Origin: Anabas testudineus
Taxonomy: Eukaryota; Chordata; Actinopteri; Anabantiformes; Anabantidae
Assembly (NCBI RefSeq): GCF_900324465.2
Contig: NC_046614.1
Coordinates: 15,332,333 to 15,396,332, forward strand
DNA length: 64,000 bases
Direction of reading: 5' to 3'
Shown: positions 11,407 through 24,280 of the stretch, piece after piece
Layout: each line of letters starts with the position of its first letter
Position numbering within the stretch: position 1 is the first letter of the stretch
Notes under the pieces: generated by a model
Seen by the model: the letters and a program-made list of their open reading frames with translations, nothing else
Databases searched by the model: none
What the model was told of the DNA's origin: nothing
Translations under genes and position numbers: made by a program

Positions 11407-12806
11407 TCACACCTCACAGAGGACGATGGGGAAATCAACATGAATACAGGGGTGGTCGAGCTTCACGATTCCCTGAAAGTTAAACAAAGAAACATTCAAA
11501 TGAGCAAGTGATTCAAAACATTCTTTAAACAGTCAACTTTCCTTCTTAGCTCACCTGAGGAATCAGATTTTTCTGGATTCTCTTCAACTTGGACTTTTTT
11601 CTCCCATTTTTAGTCACCACTGTCTCTTCATAGAATTCATGGGCAAGGTCGCCATCCTCATCATAGTATAAAGAACTGCCAACACAGCAAGCAAACAGTT
11701 TGGTGCAACACATCAGATAGGCAACCTGCACAAACTGGTAGTTAAATAAATGTTAAAGGGTTAGTTCACCCAAAACGCAAACCTCCTCACTAACATCTAG
11801 TGGTATTTTGGTATTCATAACGCACTTATAATCACTAATCAAGTATATGTGTGCACTGCCTTGAAGATTTGCATAACTTCCTCTGAGGATAAAGGTACTG
11901 AACTGACCTGCCTCTAAAACCTAGGATAATTTGCACTTGTCAATGTGTACAGTTTAAAAAATGATCACTTCAATTGAAAGCATCTATCCATCCATTATTC
12001 TCACTGATTTCCTGTTATGGGTTATAGGGGGAGTGCTTGAGCCAAACCTATCTGTCATTGAGGCGCGGTACACCCTGGACAGATTGTCAATCAATCCATA
12101 TAAAGACAAACAAATACACCTATGGGAAAATTAGAGTCACCAATAAACCTAACTGCATGTCACTGCACTGGAAAAAAACCCACACAGGCCTGGGGAGAAC
12201 ATACAGCCTCAACACAGAAAGGCACCTGACTGTCCCATGGATTGTTGTGAGGCGACATTGCTAAGCACCACACCACTGCGCTGTCCACTCAATAGAAAGC
12301 AATTGTATTTAAATGCTGACATCCAAGTGTGTTTTTTATCCTGGATATCAACACTTAAAATTCATTAAGCTGCTAAGAATGTCAAAAGTTATTCAGTTCA
12401 TTGAGTCCTGGTGGCCTTAAGATCATTACCATGGTTAATGTCTTCTCAGACACGTTCACTATATCATATCCTACCTTTATCAGCAAGATGTTTACCTCTA
12501 TTATATCTGAATGCCAAAAATCTCTTAGATGAACATTTTAAAACATAAGCAGATGAAACCCACTGTGTGGCTACACACTATAATGAATAATTAGGAAAGC
12601 ATTTTGTGATTTTAGGCGTCCCAACTCTTTGATTTGTTCTATGCATATTTTATTTACCTCCTCCTGGTGAAAACAAACGGTGTAGCACTTCTGGAGCCTT
12701 TGAGTCGAGCCAAGGACTGCTCGTTCCCGTCATTAGCTGAATCTCCTCCTGCTCCACTGCCTGAGAAAGGCCAGACACCTTTGGCTTTGGATCCACTTCC
12801 TCCCAT
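11407..12806 (-). CDS. tusc2: Tumour suppressor candidate 2 (FUS1)
   Basis: Small myristoylated protein linked to mitochondrial calcium handling, apoptosis and immune signalling. Exons are 12658-12806 (149 bases), 11555-11675 (121) and 11407-11472 (66 with stop), giving 111 residues against 110 in human. It starts MGGSGSKAKG, which keeps the N-myristoylation pattern (Gly2, Ser at position 6). The linker ends PFVFTRR, followed by SSLYYDEDGDLAHEFYEET, VVTKNGRKKSKLKRI, KNLIPQ and GIVKLDHP...VDFP...CEV at the stop. All splice sites are canonical. Exon 1 could use an earlier donor, but only the one at 12657 keeps the frame. Intron 1 holds a decayed SINE-like repeat. Its place between hyal2 and rassf1 matches the human order. 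Confidence 0.95.
11990..12290 (-). repeat. Decayed SINE-like dispersed repeat
   Basis: Read on the minus strand it begins with a tRNA-like head (CGCAGTGGTGTGGTGCTTAG then GTCGCCTCACAA), passes through a GTTCTCCCC-type block and the GCATGTTTAGG..TTGGTGACTCTAA part, and ends in GTCCAGGGTGTACC. I recall this order as a very common teleost repeat. It lies wholly within tusc2 intron 1. Confidence 0.65.
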
Positions 12807-13761
12807 TCTCAGAGATAAGGCATAGTTAGTCTGCAGTTGAAGCTTTCAGTGTGGCTGGTGGCCAGATGCTGTCAATTCTTTACTGAAGATCTAGAAAGTA
12901 AAAGTTCACAGAGAAAGCACAGATTCCCCATCACACTTGACTTTCACTGCTGGGTGGTGTTTAGATGCACTGTTTGTCTACTTTGGACGTACACACTGCA
13001 GAAACTGAATCAAACCTGCCATCAGACGAGCGTTTTATGAAGCTTAAATTAAAATCCAACTAAAAAATTACCTGAAGACTGCTGACATTAGTGTCAAGGT
13101 GGTCTGCTTTATAGTAGCTACACTGCTACGTTATGCTAGCTTTAACGTTACATGAAGCTAGCCAAATAAGCCATAAAAAGACACAAACGCAAGCAGTCTG
13201 GTTCATGACGTAAATTACATTTAGATATTCAGCAACTGTATAAACACTGTTTTAACACAATGCACCCAGTCTATGTTTCCACCACTTTATTTTCGGGCAC
13301 TGTCGCTAATATTAATTCGCGAACGGTACCTACATATTTAGGTGAGTTAGCCTGTTAGCTTCTCCCACTGACGCAGGTTAGCTCCAGTAGCTAAAACATA
13401 ACGAGCTTCACAGTGTAGAGTCATGAGTGTTAAACAAACACAGGATTATCATCATTCAACGCGACCGAAAACAATGTTAATTAAACATGTCTTCCCACAA
13501 ATGTCCTACCTTAGTTACATCGTCTTATCCCATGGATGTATTATAAGAACATGTCATGTCCTGCCATAACTTTGACAATCAGCTACCTACGTTAAGCTAG
13601 CGTTAGCCTTTTGGGTCCTTGCGACGAGGTTATCAGCTGATCGGACAGAGGACAACGAAACAGTTAAAGCAAAACACTACTTAATGACTCCTCATCTTCT
13701 CAAATGTAATGGCTACGTATAAATCCAGTTAACTCCAAGACATAAGTTTAGATTTTTTATA

Positions 13762-13763
<2 letters not shown>

Positions 13764-13797
<34 letters not shown>
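13764..13797. repeat. TA dinucleotide microsatellite
   Basis: An uninterrupted run of alternating T and A between tusc2 and rassf1. Confidence 0.9.
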
Positions 13798-13800
<3 letters not shown>

Positions 13801-14445
13801 ATTTGAATAAAAATACTGCACTTTTAGCACTTCAACATATATTATTGATGCATATGTGGCATTAGAAGAAAAGACCAATACATTTTTAGAATAGGGAAAT
13901 TCTTTACTGAACAAGATGCACATTTGTCATGACGTTAAGGTTGCTACAACATGTAAATATGTGTACAGACAAATACAATGAAAGTGATTTTGAAGAATAG
14001 GATAAATCGGTTTCTTTAAGGATAGTAAAAAACAAAGATATAAAGGAATGACAAACAACGTCCAGTTAAACACATGTATACCAATATTCATTCATTATTC
14101 CAGTCAACCAGAGTGACTTCAGCATAGCTCTCTTGACATTCATAATTACATACAAATGTCCATTCACCAGTCACACTCACAAATTGACAGTGATTTATTA
14201 AAAAAAAAAAAAAAGAGTTGCACCCATCAGGGTGTAGAGAGGACATGGCAGACTTTTGAGCCTAGGTCAAATGAAAATCCAAATACCTTTCAGCAACAAA
14301 TACAGTTTGCAGAACTGCAAGCTGGAAAATATCAATATGGAGTTAAGGTGGTTTACACAGTAAACTGTTATCTGGAAGCTGAGTCATGGCTACTGGACTT
14401 CCTTCTTGTTAGGTCAAAACGTTTCACTACTCATCAAGTAGCTTC

Positions 14446-14451
14446 TTTATT
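14446..14451 (-). terminator. Candidate polyadenylation signal of rassf1
   Basis: An AATAAA hexamer on the minus strand about 560 bases past the rassf1 stop. Confidence 0.35.
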
Positions 14452-15010
14452 CTGAAGAACAGTAAAGCGCTCCGAGACCAAATTGGATGTGTCTAAAAAG
14501 TGCCGTAATTCTTTCTTTGACATATTACAACAATCTTGAATTTAGGTAAAATAACAGGAATGTAACTTACAAAATTTTCTTTTTTTGCTCTTTCTATTAA
14601 TTGATAATAACCACATTAATTAATTAATTACTTTAAACCTTAAATTACTAAAACCATTATTGACATTTTCTTTAAAGCTAACATGACACAGCTGAGGTAC
14701 AGGATAATCACTTGCTACCCAATGGGGCATTCAACCACTGTCTCATCTGCCAGTCTTCATTTCTCTCAACTCATTCTCTCAGGCACATCAGACTCTCCAG
14801 GTGTAAGGCACTTCTCATCGCTCGCATCATTTCACACGCACATTCGCGCTAGCTCTCTCTCATTGTCTTGCGCCCTGTCTCACTCTCTCGATCATCGAAG
14901 AGGCGTTCTGAGTTGTGTTCTCTGGGATCTTTGTATGCAGCGATGACTGGTCATCTTGAGGTGACTAACCAGCCAAGTGGTGCATGTTCAACCCCTAGCA
15001 CAGAGTCACC

Positions 15011-18000
15011 TCAGCCAGGGGTGGAACCAGCCAGAGCATCCTGCATCTTAGTGCGAGCCAGAGCGTAACGCTGCACAATCTGCTTGATGTGTTCCTCTTC
15101 TTCACGCTGCAGAATGCGCAGGAAGTTCTTTAATTCAGGCATGGAGAAGGCATGCCACTGCAAGTTAAGAGGGGAGAAAAACTGCATTAGCCCATTTAAA
15201 AGTATATAAACTATTCATGTTTGTAGGAGCTAACACATGGTTTGGATTCTTAACTCTAACCCATGTTTCACTCACATTGACTTCTCCAGTTTCGTTCTCT
15301 TTGAGCAAAAAACTGAGGACTTTCTCACTGGGTCCAGCACACAGACGCAGACAGAGGGGATGCTCATCATCAGACAGCTTGCGAACATAAACTTAAGGAG
15401 AAACACACAGACTTAATTTAGTATACAGGAACAAATTTAGATTAAAAAAAGGGAAAACCAATGTATAGGTTTGAGTTAATATTGACAAATGTAATACCTT
15501 GATCATGACGCTCGCTGCGCTCAAACAGAGCAAACTTGCCAGGATTGTCCACCACAGTAAACTTTTTCAGTAAGGCCTCAATGACCTCGCGGGCAGAAGT
15601 GCGTGAGCTTATGTGCAGGTGCTTGGATGCATCCTTAGGCAGGTAAAAAGAAGTGCGACGCTTAACTCCCGTAGCTCTCCTCCCTCCAGTTTCAGGACCT
15701 CCTTTCTTGGGATGGGGAACTGACACAGGTCGTGCCAACTTGAACTGCACTTTGATGAAGCCAGTGTAGGAACCATCTTTGTTCTGTTGAGATAAAGATA
15801 AAAACATTACACTACCAGAAAGAAACACCATTTCATGAAAATGAGTGGAAGTAGTGTCATTTCTCAGTACTCACCATGTTCATGAACAGATTGCTGTTGA
15901 TTTGAGCGTTGTATTCCTTCACCTTCTGCTGAATATCTGGAGTTGTCAACTCCTGCTTGCTCGATTCAATTTGTTCATCCTAGAGGGGACACAGAGAAAT
16001 TACAGCGTTAAACCACAAGGTGCCAGTGCTTGCCTCCATACAAAAACGGGAACAAGACAGAGCTGCCAGAATACACCAGTGATAAGAATGGGAACTTAAC
16101 ACGTCATGTTCAGTAAGAATTAAAGACATTAGGGATTCCTTGCATTGATCCATTCATAAAAACACAAACTGTCGATGACCCTACTGAAGGAGTGCAAACC
16201 ACCACTTTACAATTTTTAAACAATGTTAAAAAAATCTTTACAATATAATTTAAAGCACAATTATTCATCTTGTAATAAGTAATGTTTTTTTGGATTTGAG
16301 AATGGGTGTGTTGATTGTACACAAGGTCAGAAAATCTTGGCACATGGAAAGAAAACTAAATTAAAACCAGGATCTGCAGGACAACAACTTCATATTGCAG
16401 CAGTATTGCTTGCATTTGCTTACAGGACAATTATAAACACCAACACTTTGGTAATAGGTGTTCATAATTTACTTTCTTTAACAACCAATTATTTCTAACG
16501 CTGAGCACCAGTTGCATCAGACTCAACTTCCTGACAACGAAGCACAGACAAAAACGATGATGTCAGCTCTGACCAATGCCGTCCCGACTGCTCTGATCCT
16601 TTGCTGTAGGAGGGGTGAAGGCAGGAAGGGAAACTGGGGGCGGAGTATATGCAGCATGCAGCTGTTTGTGAAGACTGTGACCAACAGTTCTGTGCTACAT
16701 TCCTGGACATGGTATTCATGTAAAAATAGCCTCCCCACTCAGGCTCTCACAAGGGGGAGAAACAATGCCCTCCCTTGTTTTACATGCACATCCTGCAAAG
16801 TCAGCTGCCTCATCAACCGCAAACTCCCAGTCATGTTTCAGTCATGTATACTCGGCCACTAGCATGAGCAAGACAGTCAGCTCAATTAGGGCTTTTCCTG
16901 TGTCTACTGACCAAGTGGTATTTCCTGTTTAGGAAGAAAATTCAAGAGATCTGACAAAGCACAAGTTTTCAATAGACTGCTGCAGCTAATTCTCACAGGG
17001 CTAACATCCAGATATCAGTGTCAGTACTAGTAATTCTAAACAACATTTTTTTAAATAAAATAATATTGCAAAAATGTTGCAATGCAACCTTTTTCACCCT
17101 GTATCTCATTTCACATAGAACAAACTAATTGTAAGGCAAAGCAAGATCAATAGCAGCAATCATTAGGCAGATTGAAAAACTGTAGAGTTGATGTGCTGCT
17201 GTTAACAGGTCAATATATCAATGAGCATCAAGTTGGACTTTCCAAAATGGTAAGAGAAGGAGGAAAGCATACATATGTAAAACTGCACCCTCAAAAGCAC
17301 AGTTCACAAAACATTGTGTGGGATGTGCCATCAACATAAAATCAACACTGCTTCTGTACAGTGACAGAATAATGAATACCAATAAGGTTTACAGTAAACG
17401 ACACTTGTTCTCGGTAAAGAAAGCCGATAGCTGAACGTGTGTGGGCGACAAAAGGGACAGAAGGTGAGCAAATCCAAAACATTGCATTACTCATCAGTGA
17501 TTGAGAAATTACAGTGAAACAACCTGAGACACAAGCGAGGGAATGAATGGTGGGTGTTATGCTGGAAACATGAGAAGCGGGGCTGCGTCACAAAACATGG
17601 CTCTTGGTTTCCTCTTCATGAGTTCATCTGTAGGTCTGTGCTTGTTACAAGAAAAAAACATGTACTGATGTGTCTGCTCTTTTTCCAATGCTGACATGCA
17701 GATTACCAAGTGGCGCGTTTGCCCAAAACTGGAAGAACAAGAACTCAGCCGATCCCTGTGCATGTTCATTTTGCAATCACCTGGGTTTGGGGCCCTTGGG
17801 CAAAACACTCCCCAGCAGCAGCAGCAGCGGCACCAGCTTCAGAAAAAAAGGGTGCTGCTGATAAACTCATTGTGACCTGTGACCCCTAAAAGCACAGATA
17901 AAGTGCTCAATCTAGTCCAACTTAGAGAAAGAGAATAAGTAAAGCAGAAGTCACCATATGAGAGCACAGCTCCAGAAACCACCCCTCACCCACCTCTCCC

Positions 18001-18252
18001 CAGCCTGACTTCCCCCTTTGACTTTAAAGTTATGCTCCGTATAAAACTTCGTGTTTTATTGCAATTTTTACTTCTTCTCACCTGCTTAACTTTAATGTCA
18101 GCTTTCCGTGTTTTGGGGAAGAAGGACGTGCGGGCGGTGAAGTACTGCTCGAACTCGGGCTCCTCCTCGCTGCAGTAGCCGCTGCTGGTGGAGCTGCCCC
18201 AGGTCATCTCGAAGGAGGGGGTTTTGTCCGAGCTGCTGGTCGTGTCTGTCAT
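15011..18252 (-). CDS. rassf1: RAS association domain protein 1, short (C-type) isoform
   Basis: Alternative-promoter product of the same gene. Its own first exon is 18082-18252 (57 codons), then the four shared exons 15875-15979, 15498-15783, 15276-15391 and 15011-15157, giving 274 residues (human 1C has 270). The first exon reads MTDTTSSSDK then SFEMTWGSSTSSGYCSEEE and LEQYFTART-like EQYFTARTSFF, which is the RASSF1C signature; it lacks the C1 domain. It ends KVKQ at a GTGAGA donor in phase 0. In mammals the A and C forms differ in expression and tumour silencing. Here both sit under separate CpG-rich blocks, so the two-promoter design looks conserved. Confidence 0.92.
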
Positions 18253-21200
18253 CCTGACTACGGTTCGTTAAAGCTAGATTTTTTTTTAGCGTCAAGGATA
18301 ATAAAAGAAGCTAAGACGGTGTTAAAGTAAAACACTTTAAGTTTGACGTAGGTTTGCTGATACAAACCCGGCGAACGGAAAAATGACGGCAGTTAACCGA
18401 CAAAGTAAGCTAACCCCGGCGGCTAACAGCTAATCAGTCTCACACCGGACGAAATATCTCTGAAAAACCTCGATAACAACAGTCTGATCGATAGAAAACC
18501 GACAGTTTCTTCCTCCACCGGCCACGTTTTCACTACACAAACTATCTTCTGTGAGAAACAGGATGTGTTCAGGTCCCCGCCCTTGCTGCCTCGCTTCCTT
18601 CCCCCCGCCGAGGCACCACCCAGCCGGGGCCGTTGACAAGAGTTTGGAAAATACACAAAACCACCGCGGCTGGTCGCGATTGGACGGCGAGAGGAAAACC
18701 ACCGAGCTCCCCCCGTGTCTCCCCCTGTGTCCCCCATGTCTCCTCCTGTGTCCCCCATGTCTCCCCCTGTGTCCCCCATGTCTCCTCCTGTCTCCTCCTC
18801 CTCTTTCTTCCACGGACGATGCTCCTTCCGCGCTACATCAGTCATGTGATGGTGGGGCAGTCTGCCCCCCAGCACCGACTAAACCAACATCATCCTGTTC
18901 GTTACTTCTCTTTTCTTGTCAGGTTTGTTTTTCAAATCGTGAAAACCACGCGTCTGTCTGCAGATAAGACCCTCATCACTCCAGTTCTGTACCTCTAAAG
19001 TAGTTTTTACATGTAGAAGTACACAGCATGAGTAATAGGACATGTACTAGTATGAAAAGTAGATGTCACCTGTCACAGCTGTTTACATAAGGATGCACAT
19101 GTGATGTCTTTATTATAAACCATGAAAATGTGGACTGACAGATGAAGCTGTTAATTTTCTTTTAATCCTAGAAATACTGAGAAGTGTATATCATATTTAG
19201 CAGGTATTATTATAACAATAATTATTATTATTATTTGCTGTCACTATTACAAATAGCCCAAAGGAATACCTTAAAAGAAAGTTGCTTTTTTAAAAACTAA
19301 TATTTCTGTAGTAGTAATTTTTAATCTAATTAAAACCTTGAATATTACACTTTGAAATGTACAATCATGATTTGAATCTACCACAGATCAATCATGATTT
19401 GTGGTAGATCTTGGAGTGTTTTGAATGAGTAGATTTAAGATTTTATCTAGTTAAGTCACCTTTTTGGGGTGGAAAAGTCTGACATAGATTGTTATTTTAA
19501 AAAGAACCTTTTTACTCATCAAAACAGGTTTTCAAGGGGTCCTTATGGAGTCAAGTTCCAGTTGAGATGGAAATGTTAGCACTATCAAGGGTATTTATCA
19601 CATTTTGGAAAGCCCCATTGAAAAGCCACAGAACAAACTGAACAAACAAACTGTTACAGCTGCAGCAGTCCTCCTTACTTATACAGGGACAATTTATTTA
19701 TCATTATAAAAATTTAAATTATAAATTTTTTTTTACCTGAAGTTTTACACACTATGCTGGACAAAAGTAAATATATAAATATAAATATGTCACCCTGAGA
19801 TCTAGGTGATTGTGAAGGAAATTTTAATTTTATGTTTAACCATATAGTTGGGAAAATGCCCCCGATGCACAGATACTAACCTGATTAATGAGATCAGGCA
19901 TCACCCATAACTTCAGTGATAAACAATAAATACATTCCGCATGCATGGATTAATAACATAAAGTGTTTCCAACCAGTTACATCCATCTAGAGATGGCAGG
20001 TAATTTTTTTTTTTTAACCACCACATTTCCTAACTACGCAGGTCAAATAGAATTCTGAAAACTAAAACGGTCTCAAGACTATCCATCCATCACTCCTATA
20101 TGACTCCTTCTTTCCCCTCTTACCCTGTTTCTGCAGCTACTGTAAGTCTGAGGGCGATTCAAGGATTTCATCCTTAGGGGGGCTTAGTCCTCACTACTGT
20201 GATACATGTCCTGCATTTCTCAGTTATTTTCATTTTTATTTTAAAAAGTACAAATTATACTTCCATACATTTTGATAGTTGATCCTTTTAGGGGGGCTGA
20301 AAGGCCCCTTGTTTGCCTCCATAGAGCCAGTCTCCTGAGTAAAGCTACCATTAGCAGTTAGCTCTTTCTGTGCAAAGAACACTGCCTCTTTGTTCTTAAG
20401 TCCAGTTTCTGACTCCGTGTGGTGCGTGGCTGCAGCGTAACGTGCTCCTACGTTCATTTGAAACGTTCACTTCGGCCTTTTCTTTTCATAAGTCACGCTC
20501 TGTGGCAGAAGAGGCTGCTGCGCCACTATGTAACCGAGAAACATGGAGTCGACTAAAAAATGATTGGATTTGGTGCCACGACCATATATATTTTACATCC
20601 GGAAAAAACAGCACTGAGTAGAAAGTAACAGCCAGTAAAAGCTGAAATGCTGATGTTGAAATCACAAGAAGAGCTTATACTACACCGTGAGTAAAGATGA
20701 AGACTTTGTGAATGTTAATACTTGACTAAAGTTACTGTACTCCCACCTGTACCATGTTTACTGCTTTAGCCAATAGCACTGAGCCAATGAAGTGAGTGTT
20801 CCCTTACACAGAAATTAAAAAGATTAAAAGCTGCTTTTTTTTTATGGATACAGAACAATCATGTCTTGGTTTTGTTATTTTTTTGTAACAGGTTGTTTTC
20901 ATGGCAGATATTTTAACATGTCATAGCCAAAAGAACACAAGTGTTATCAATAACACTCATTTTGGCTGCATTCTAGTCAGGTGAGCCAGCTCCAGGGCTC
21001 GGAGAGCTGTCCCCAGTTTTATTAACTCCACCTGTGGCTTTCCTGCTATGTCATGACAAAATGGCGATTGTGTAAAAAATCTAAACACAAACACACAAAA
21101 GCCTCAGCACCACCAACATTTCTGATTACTGATAATACCTACTACTGCCTTACACAATGAGTCAGTAGCCTTGTCTTCCCTTTACTATACAAGTAATACT

Positions 21201-22108
21201 GCTGTAGCACAGAAAAACGGTAAGGACTCATGGATAGGCTCCTGTTTATCATGCTTAGAGCATATTAAAACATTTTTACAACCTTTTATGTCCTTTCAAA
21301 ACAGCTATAAGGTTTTTTAACTTATTATACTACTGGCTATAAGACTGGCACATAAAATGATATTAACTCTAATAGTCTGTTTCTCAACAACAGACTTCCC
21401 CTTCCAAAATCTATTCACTTCCCTTTTTGTGTTTGATGTTGTTGGCTGCCGGTGCCTGGTGCTGCTTGATAAAAGCAATTGCATCATTAATTCTGAGAGG
21501 AAGGTTATGTTTAGTTGAATCTGTGCAGTTTGTGGAACCGAGTAAACCGTGTGTATTTATTGTCATATAAGATGGTTCCTGTTTTTATTCATGACAGACT
21601 TCATCTGTTCCCTAAAGATCTCAGAAGATTTACAATGTATTTCAATCAGGTGGCAAAAAATGTATTGTAACCTGTGTTACCTGTGACCTATTTTTACTGT
21701 AGGAAAACATGCATATGAACTATTGAAGAAAACTAAGCTTGCACAAAGATCCTTACCACATTTGTGTCTGTTTCTATGGTGTGCTCCAAGACGCACGTTT
21801 GGTCTGATACAGAGCCTCGGTCCCAGCTGCAGTCCAACTGGATCAGAGCTCGGCAGCGGTAGTGACATGTGAATCTACAGTCTGTAAAGGCAGAAAGTTG
21901 CTGAATTTAGACAAATACTGTCGCACATTAATCAATAAGACAAAGTTGTCAACTGCAAATAATGATAGTGTGCATGTGATGTTTTGTAAATTAACAATGT
22001 CCTCCGCTGGCCATTAAAGGTCACTGCAGGTACTATAAGGAGACTTTTTCTAACTATTGTGTGTGTGTGTAGTGTCTACGTGTTTCTAAATATACATATA
22101 CGTTAACA

Positions 22109-22168
<60 letters not shown>

Positions 22169-23052
22169 AAATATACAAACATACATATCTGGGGACAGGT
22201 GTTAACATTAAGCTCACTGTTAAGGCACACAGTTTTTCTGCAGACTAAATGCTTTAAATGAACCACAGCTGCACTTTAGTGGGTTTCAGTTGATGACTAG
22301 GAAGTGCAAGACTATTGAAATAAAAATGAGTTTGAACAAGAAGACTAGAGACTGGTATAAACCCTGCCCTATGTGCCCTACACAATAACCAAACCACCAA
22401 ACCACGTATTGCATCTCTGTTACATTCTGTTTACTTTCTCTCTTTTACTGCTTTTCTTTCTTTTCTCTTATAATATAATAACATTAATTGTGATTATTAC
22501 AATCTTACCATTGTGTCTTTCTGACAGTCATAGCATGACAAATCAAGCTGTTAATTAATATCCCAGCTGAATACAGGGTTATTTTGGGCCTGTTCCTACA
22601 TCAGTCATTATTTCTTACTTAGTTTTTTTTTCAATTTCCTCTTTCTCTCTGTGTGGCTACGTTCTGATCATGCATATGCACAAAACCTTTCATGCACACA
22701 CCCAGATGCAGCAGGATACATAAGCCAACTCACTGACACACCGCAGGCTCTGCTTGTAAAGTCCCCAGATGAAGTCTCCACACAGGTCACACCATGTGGG
22801 CTGAGCGTGACTGCAGGGTTGGAAGTTGTGCCCTTCTCCCTTTTCCTCTGGGAGCTGCGGGTCCTGGGTGCTGCGCAGGACTCTTACAATGCCCGCCCGG
22901 CTCAGCAAGTCTGGAACCTTTCCTGGGCTGATCCTCAGGGCATTGGTTCTCTCGAGGCGAGGAGGTGAACAGGGCAAACGTGTTCCAGTCAACTCTATCT
23001 GCTCGCTGCTCGTCTGCAGGTCACGCAACTCAATGAACTCCCCCCAAGACAT
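15011..23052 (-). CDS. rassf1: RAS association domain protein 1, long (A-type) isoform
   Basis: Scaffold joining RAS-like GTPases, MST/Hippo kinases and microtubules. Exons are 22734-23052, 21757-21881, 15875-15979, 15498-15783, 15276-15391 and 15011-15157, giving 365 residues (human 1A has 340). The N-terminus MSWGEFIELRDL and LERTNALRI match RASSF1A. A C1 zinc-binding domain (about 75-124) runs from HNFQP through WCDLCGDFIWG, LRCVNCRFTCHYRC and LIQLDC, split by the first intron. The RA domain spans the NKDGSYTGFIKVQ, RRTSFYLPKD and KFALFERSERHDQ exons. A C-terminal SARAH helix follows (MPELKNFLRILQREEEEH). The A-specific first exon is over 4 kb upstream of the C-type first exon, and both feed phase 0 into the exon at 15979. 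Neighbours tusc2 and zmynd10 fix it as RASSF1 rather than RASSF5. Confidence 0.94.
18253..18660 (-). promoter_or_regulatory. CpG-rich promoter of the rassf1 C-type transcript
   Basis: CpG-containing sequence immediately upstream of the C-type ATG, continuing into the minisatellite at 18718. The exact start site cannot be read from sequence. Confidence 0.5.
18718..18801. repeat. 21-bp minisatellite, three full units plus a partial
   Basis: Units at 18718-18738, 18739-18759 and 18760-18780 are identical except for a C/T alternation, and a fourth diverging copy follows. The 21-base unit is a multiple of three, so both strands stay open across it, which explains the GDMGDTG-like reading frames on the minus strand; I do not regard those as genes. 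Confidence 0.9.
19376..19409. repeat. 10-bp inverted repeat with nested direct repeat
   Basis: ATCTACCACA at 19376-19385 and its complement at 19400-19409 flank a 14-base loop; CAATCATGATTT occurs at 19362 and again at 19389. It is in the rassf1A-specific intron. No function is suggested. Confidence 0.6.
22114..22166. repeat. TA dinucleotide microsatellite
   Basis: An uninterrupted alternating TA run of about 26 units between rassf1A exons 1 and 2. Confidence 0.9.
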
Positions 23053-23209
23053 TGTATCACTCAGAGCCTGACTTCATCCATTATCACTGAAAAACAAAAG
23101 AGTATAATTCAGCCTGCCAATCAGTTTTTTTTTTCTCTGTTACATTAACATGAAACAAGTTTTGATCTTTAACTCAAACACTTTTATCTTATTTCACTTT
23201 GTTGAGTTG

Positions 23210-23320
23210 GTAAAAAGTGCAGTATTTAAACATGCAGGTCAAGATAAGTACTGCTATAAAAATATGATCAGCTAAATATACTTAAACCATCAAAAGTGAA
23301 AGCATTTACAATGCAGTAGA
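23210..23320. repeat. AGTAAAAGTACT-family repeat fragment
   Basis: Contains AGCTAAATATACTTAAACCATCAAAAGTG and CAATGCAGTA-like words in the order seen in the same dispersed family. It is short and weak. Confidence 0.35.
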
Positions 23321-23874
23321 GTTAGAGAGTCCCTTTTTCCATTGTTACTGATGCTCTAACTGTGCTTTATATGTGTTCAAAGTGGACCTGTATATGCTGT
23401 TAGGCAGTTTTGTAACAAGCATATTGCATAATCATATTTTTATGGTAAAACTGTGCTCTATGGAGAAAACATCTCTCTCTGAGATAAATGTAAAATAGCA
23501 CAAAAAGGTAGTAGACACTCTACCTTGATAATATATATAAAATGAAGTCTGTTTTTGGCATTTAATAAACATTTTAGATGAGTTATTTCATTAGCATTCT
23601 ATAATCTGTCGATCTGTGTTTTGTACATGGCAAGTTCCTTTATCACACACATCATCATTTAAATAATTACTTCATATTAGTCCCTGTTAACGATGCTGGT
23701 GAAACATGTTGTTACATCGACTGGGAAAACTCACAAGACCAGATCAATTCTTCACTAGTTAAGACAGTTTACAGGAGCTGCGAGGGTGAACATGATCAAA
23801 TGTTCAGTTTATAACTAAACCTGAGTCTGAAGATCCACGTTTCAAACATCTTCACCGCCTTTAGACTCACTTAC

Positions 23875-24280
23875 CAGAGTAAGAGAGAAAACAGCCCGCT
23901 GCCAGATGCTTTGTCTCATAACTTCTTCGATGCGAAGAGAAAAACTTTGTGACAGTTTCCAAGTAACGGAGGTTCCTCGCAGCCTCGGCTACATGTCTGG
24001 AAAGAAGTGATCACCGCCGGATGAGGCGCTTCCAGTCAGCGACTGAGGCGGAGGCCCAGCTCTGCAGCCGGTACCACAGAAGAGAGCGGAGCCCGAGCAG
24101 CGGCGCAGACTCTAACCATCTTCTGCTTTAGTCTTTCTGTGGGAGGAACTGAGCACCATGAGAAAGAGAGAATGACATGAGATGGAGCTGCATCGACATC
24201 CGGAATGTTTTCACATAGGGGGAGCTTTTGAGTCCGGAGCTCAGCTGAGTGGGCGAGAGAAGTCCCCCACCCCCCCAACC
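23875..24280 (-). promoter_or_regulatory. CpG-rich promoter and non-coding exon of rassf1 A-type transcript
   Basis: A CpG-rich block ends on the minus strand at a GTAAGT donor (23874-23869). The A-type coding exon has an acceptor (TTTTTCAG) shortly before its ATG, so this block is the natural 5' non-coding exon. The upper edge is approximate. This is the counterpart of the mammalian promoter known for tumour hypermethylation. Confidence 0.6.

Larger units (their letters stand above)
12807..15010. other. tusc2-rassf1 interval
   Basis: The left part should be the tusc2 promoter and 5' UTR, rich in GCTAGC and AACGTTA words; the right part is the rassf1 3' UTR. A TA microsatellite lies at 13764-13797. 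No other gene was recognised. Confidence 0.5.

Noticed and set aside
18423-18967. Overlapping open frames of 121-150 codons on both strands
   Set aside because: They are created by the 21-base minisatellite and GC-rich sequence; the compositions are repetitive and no family is recognisable.
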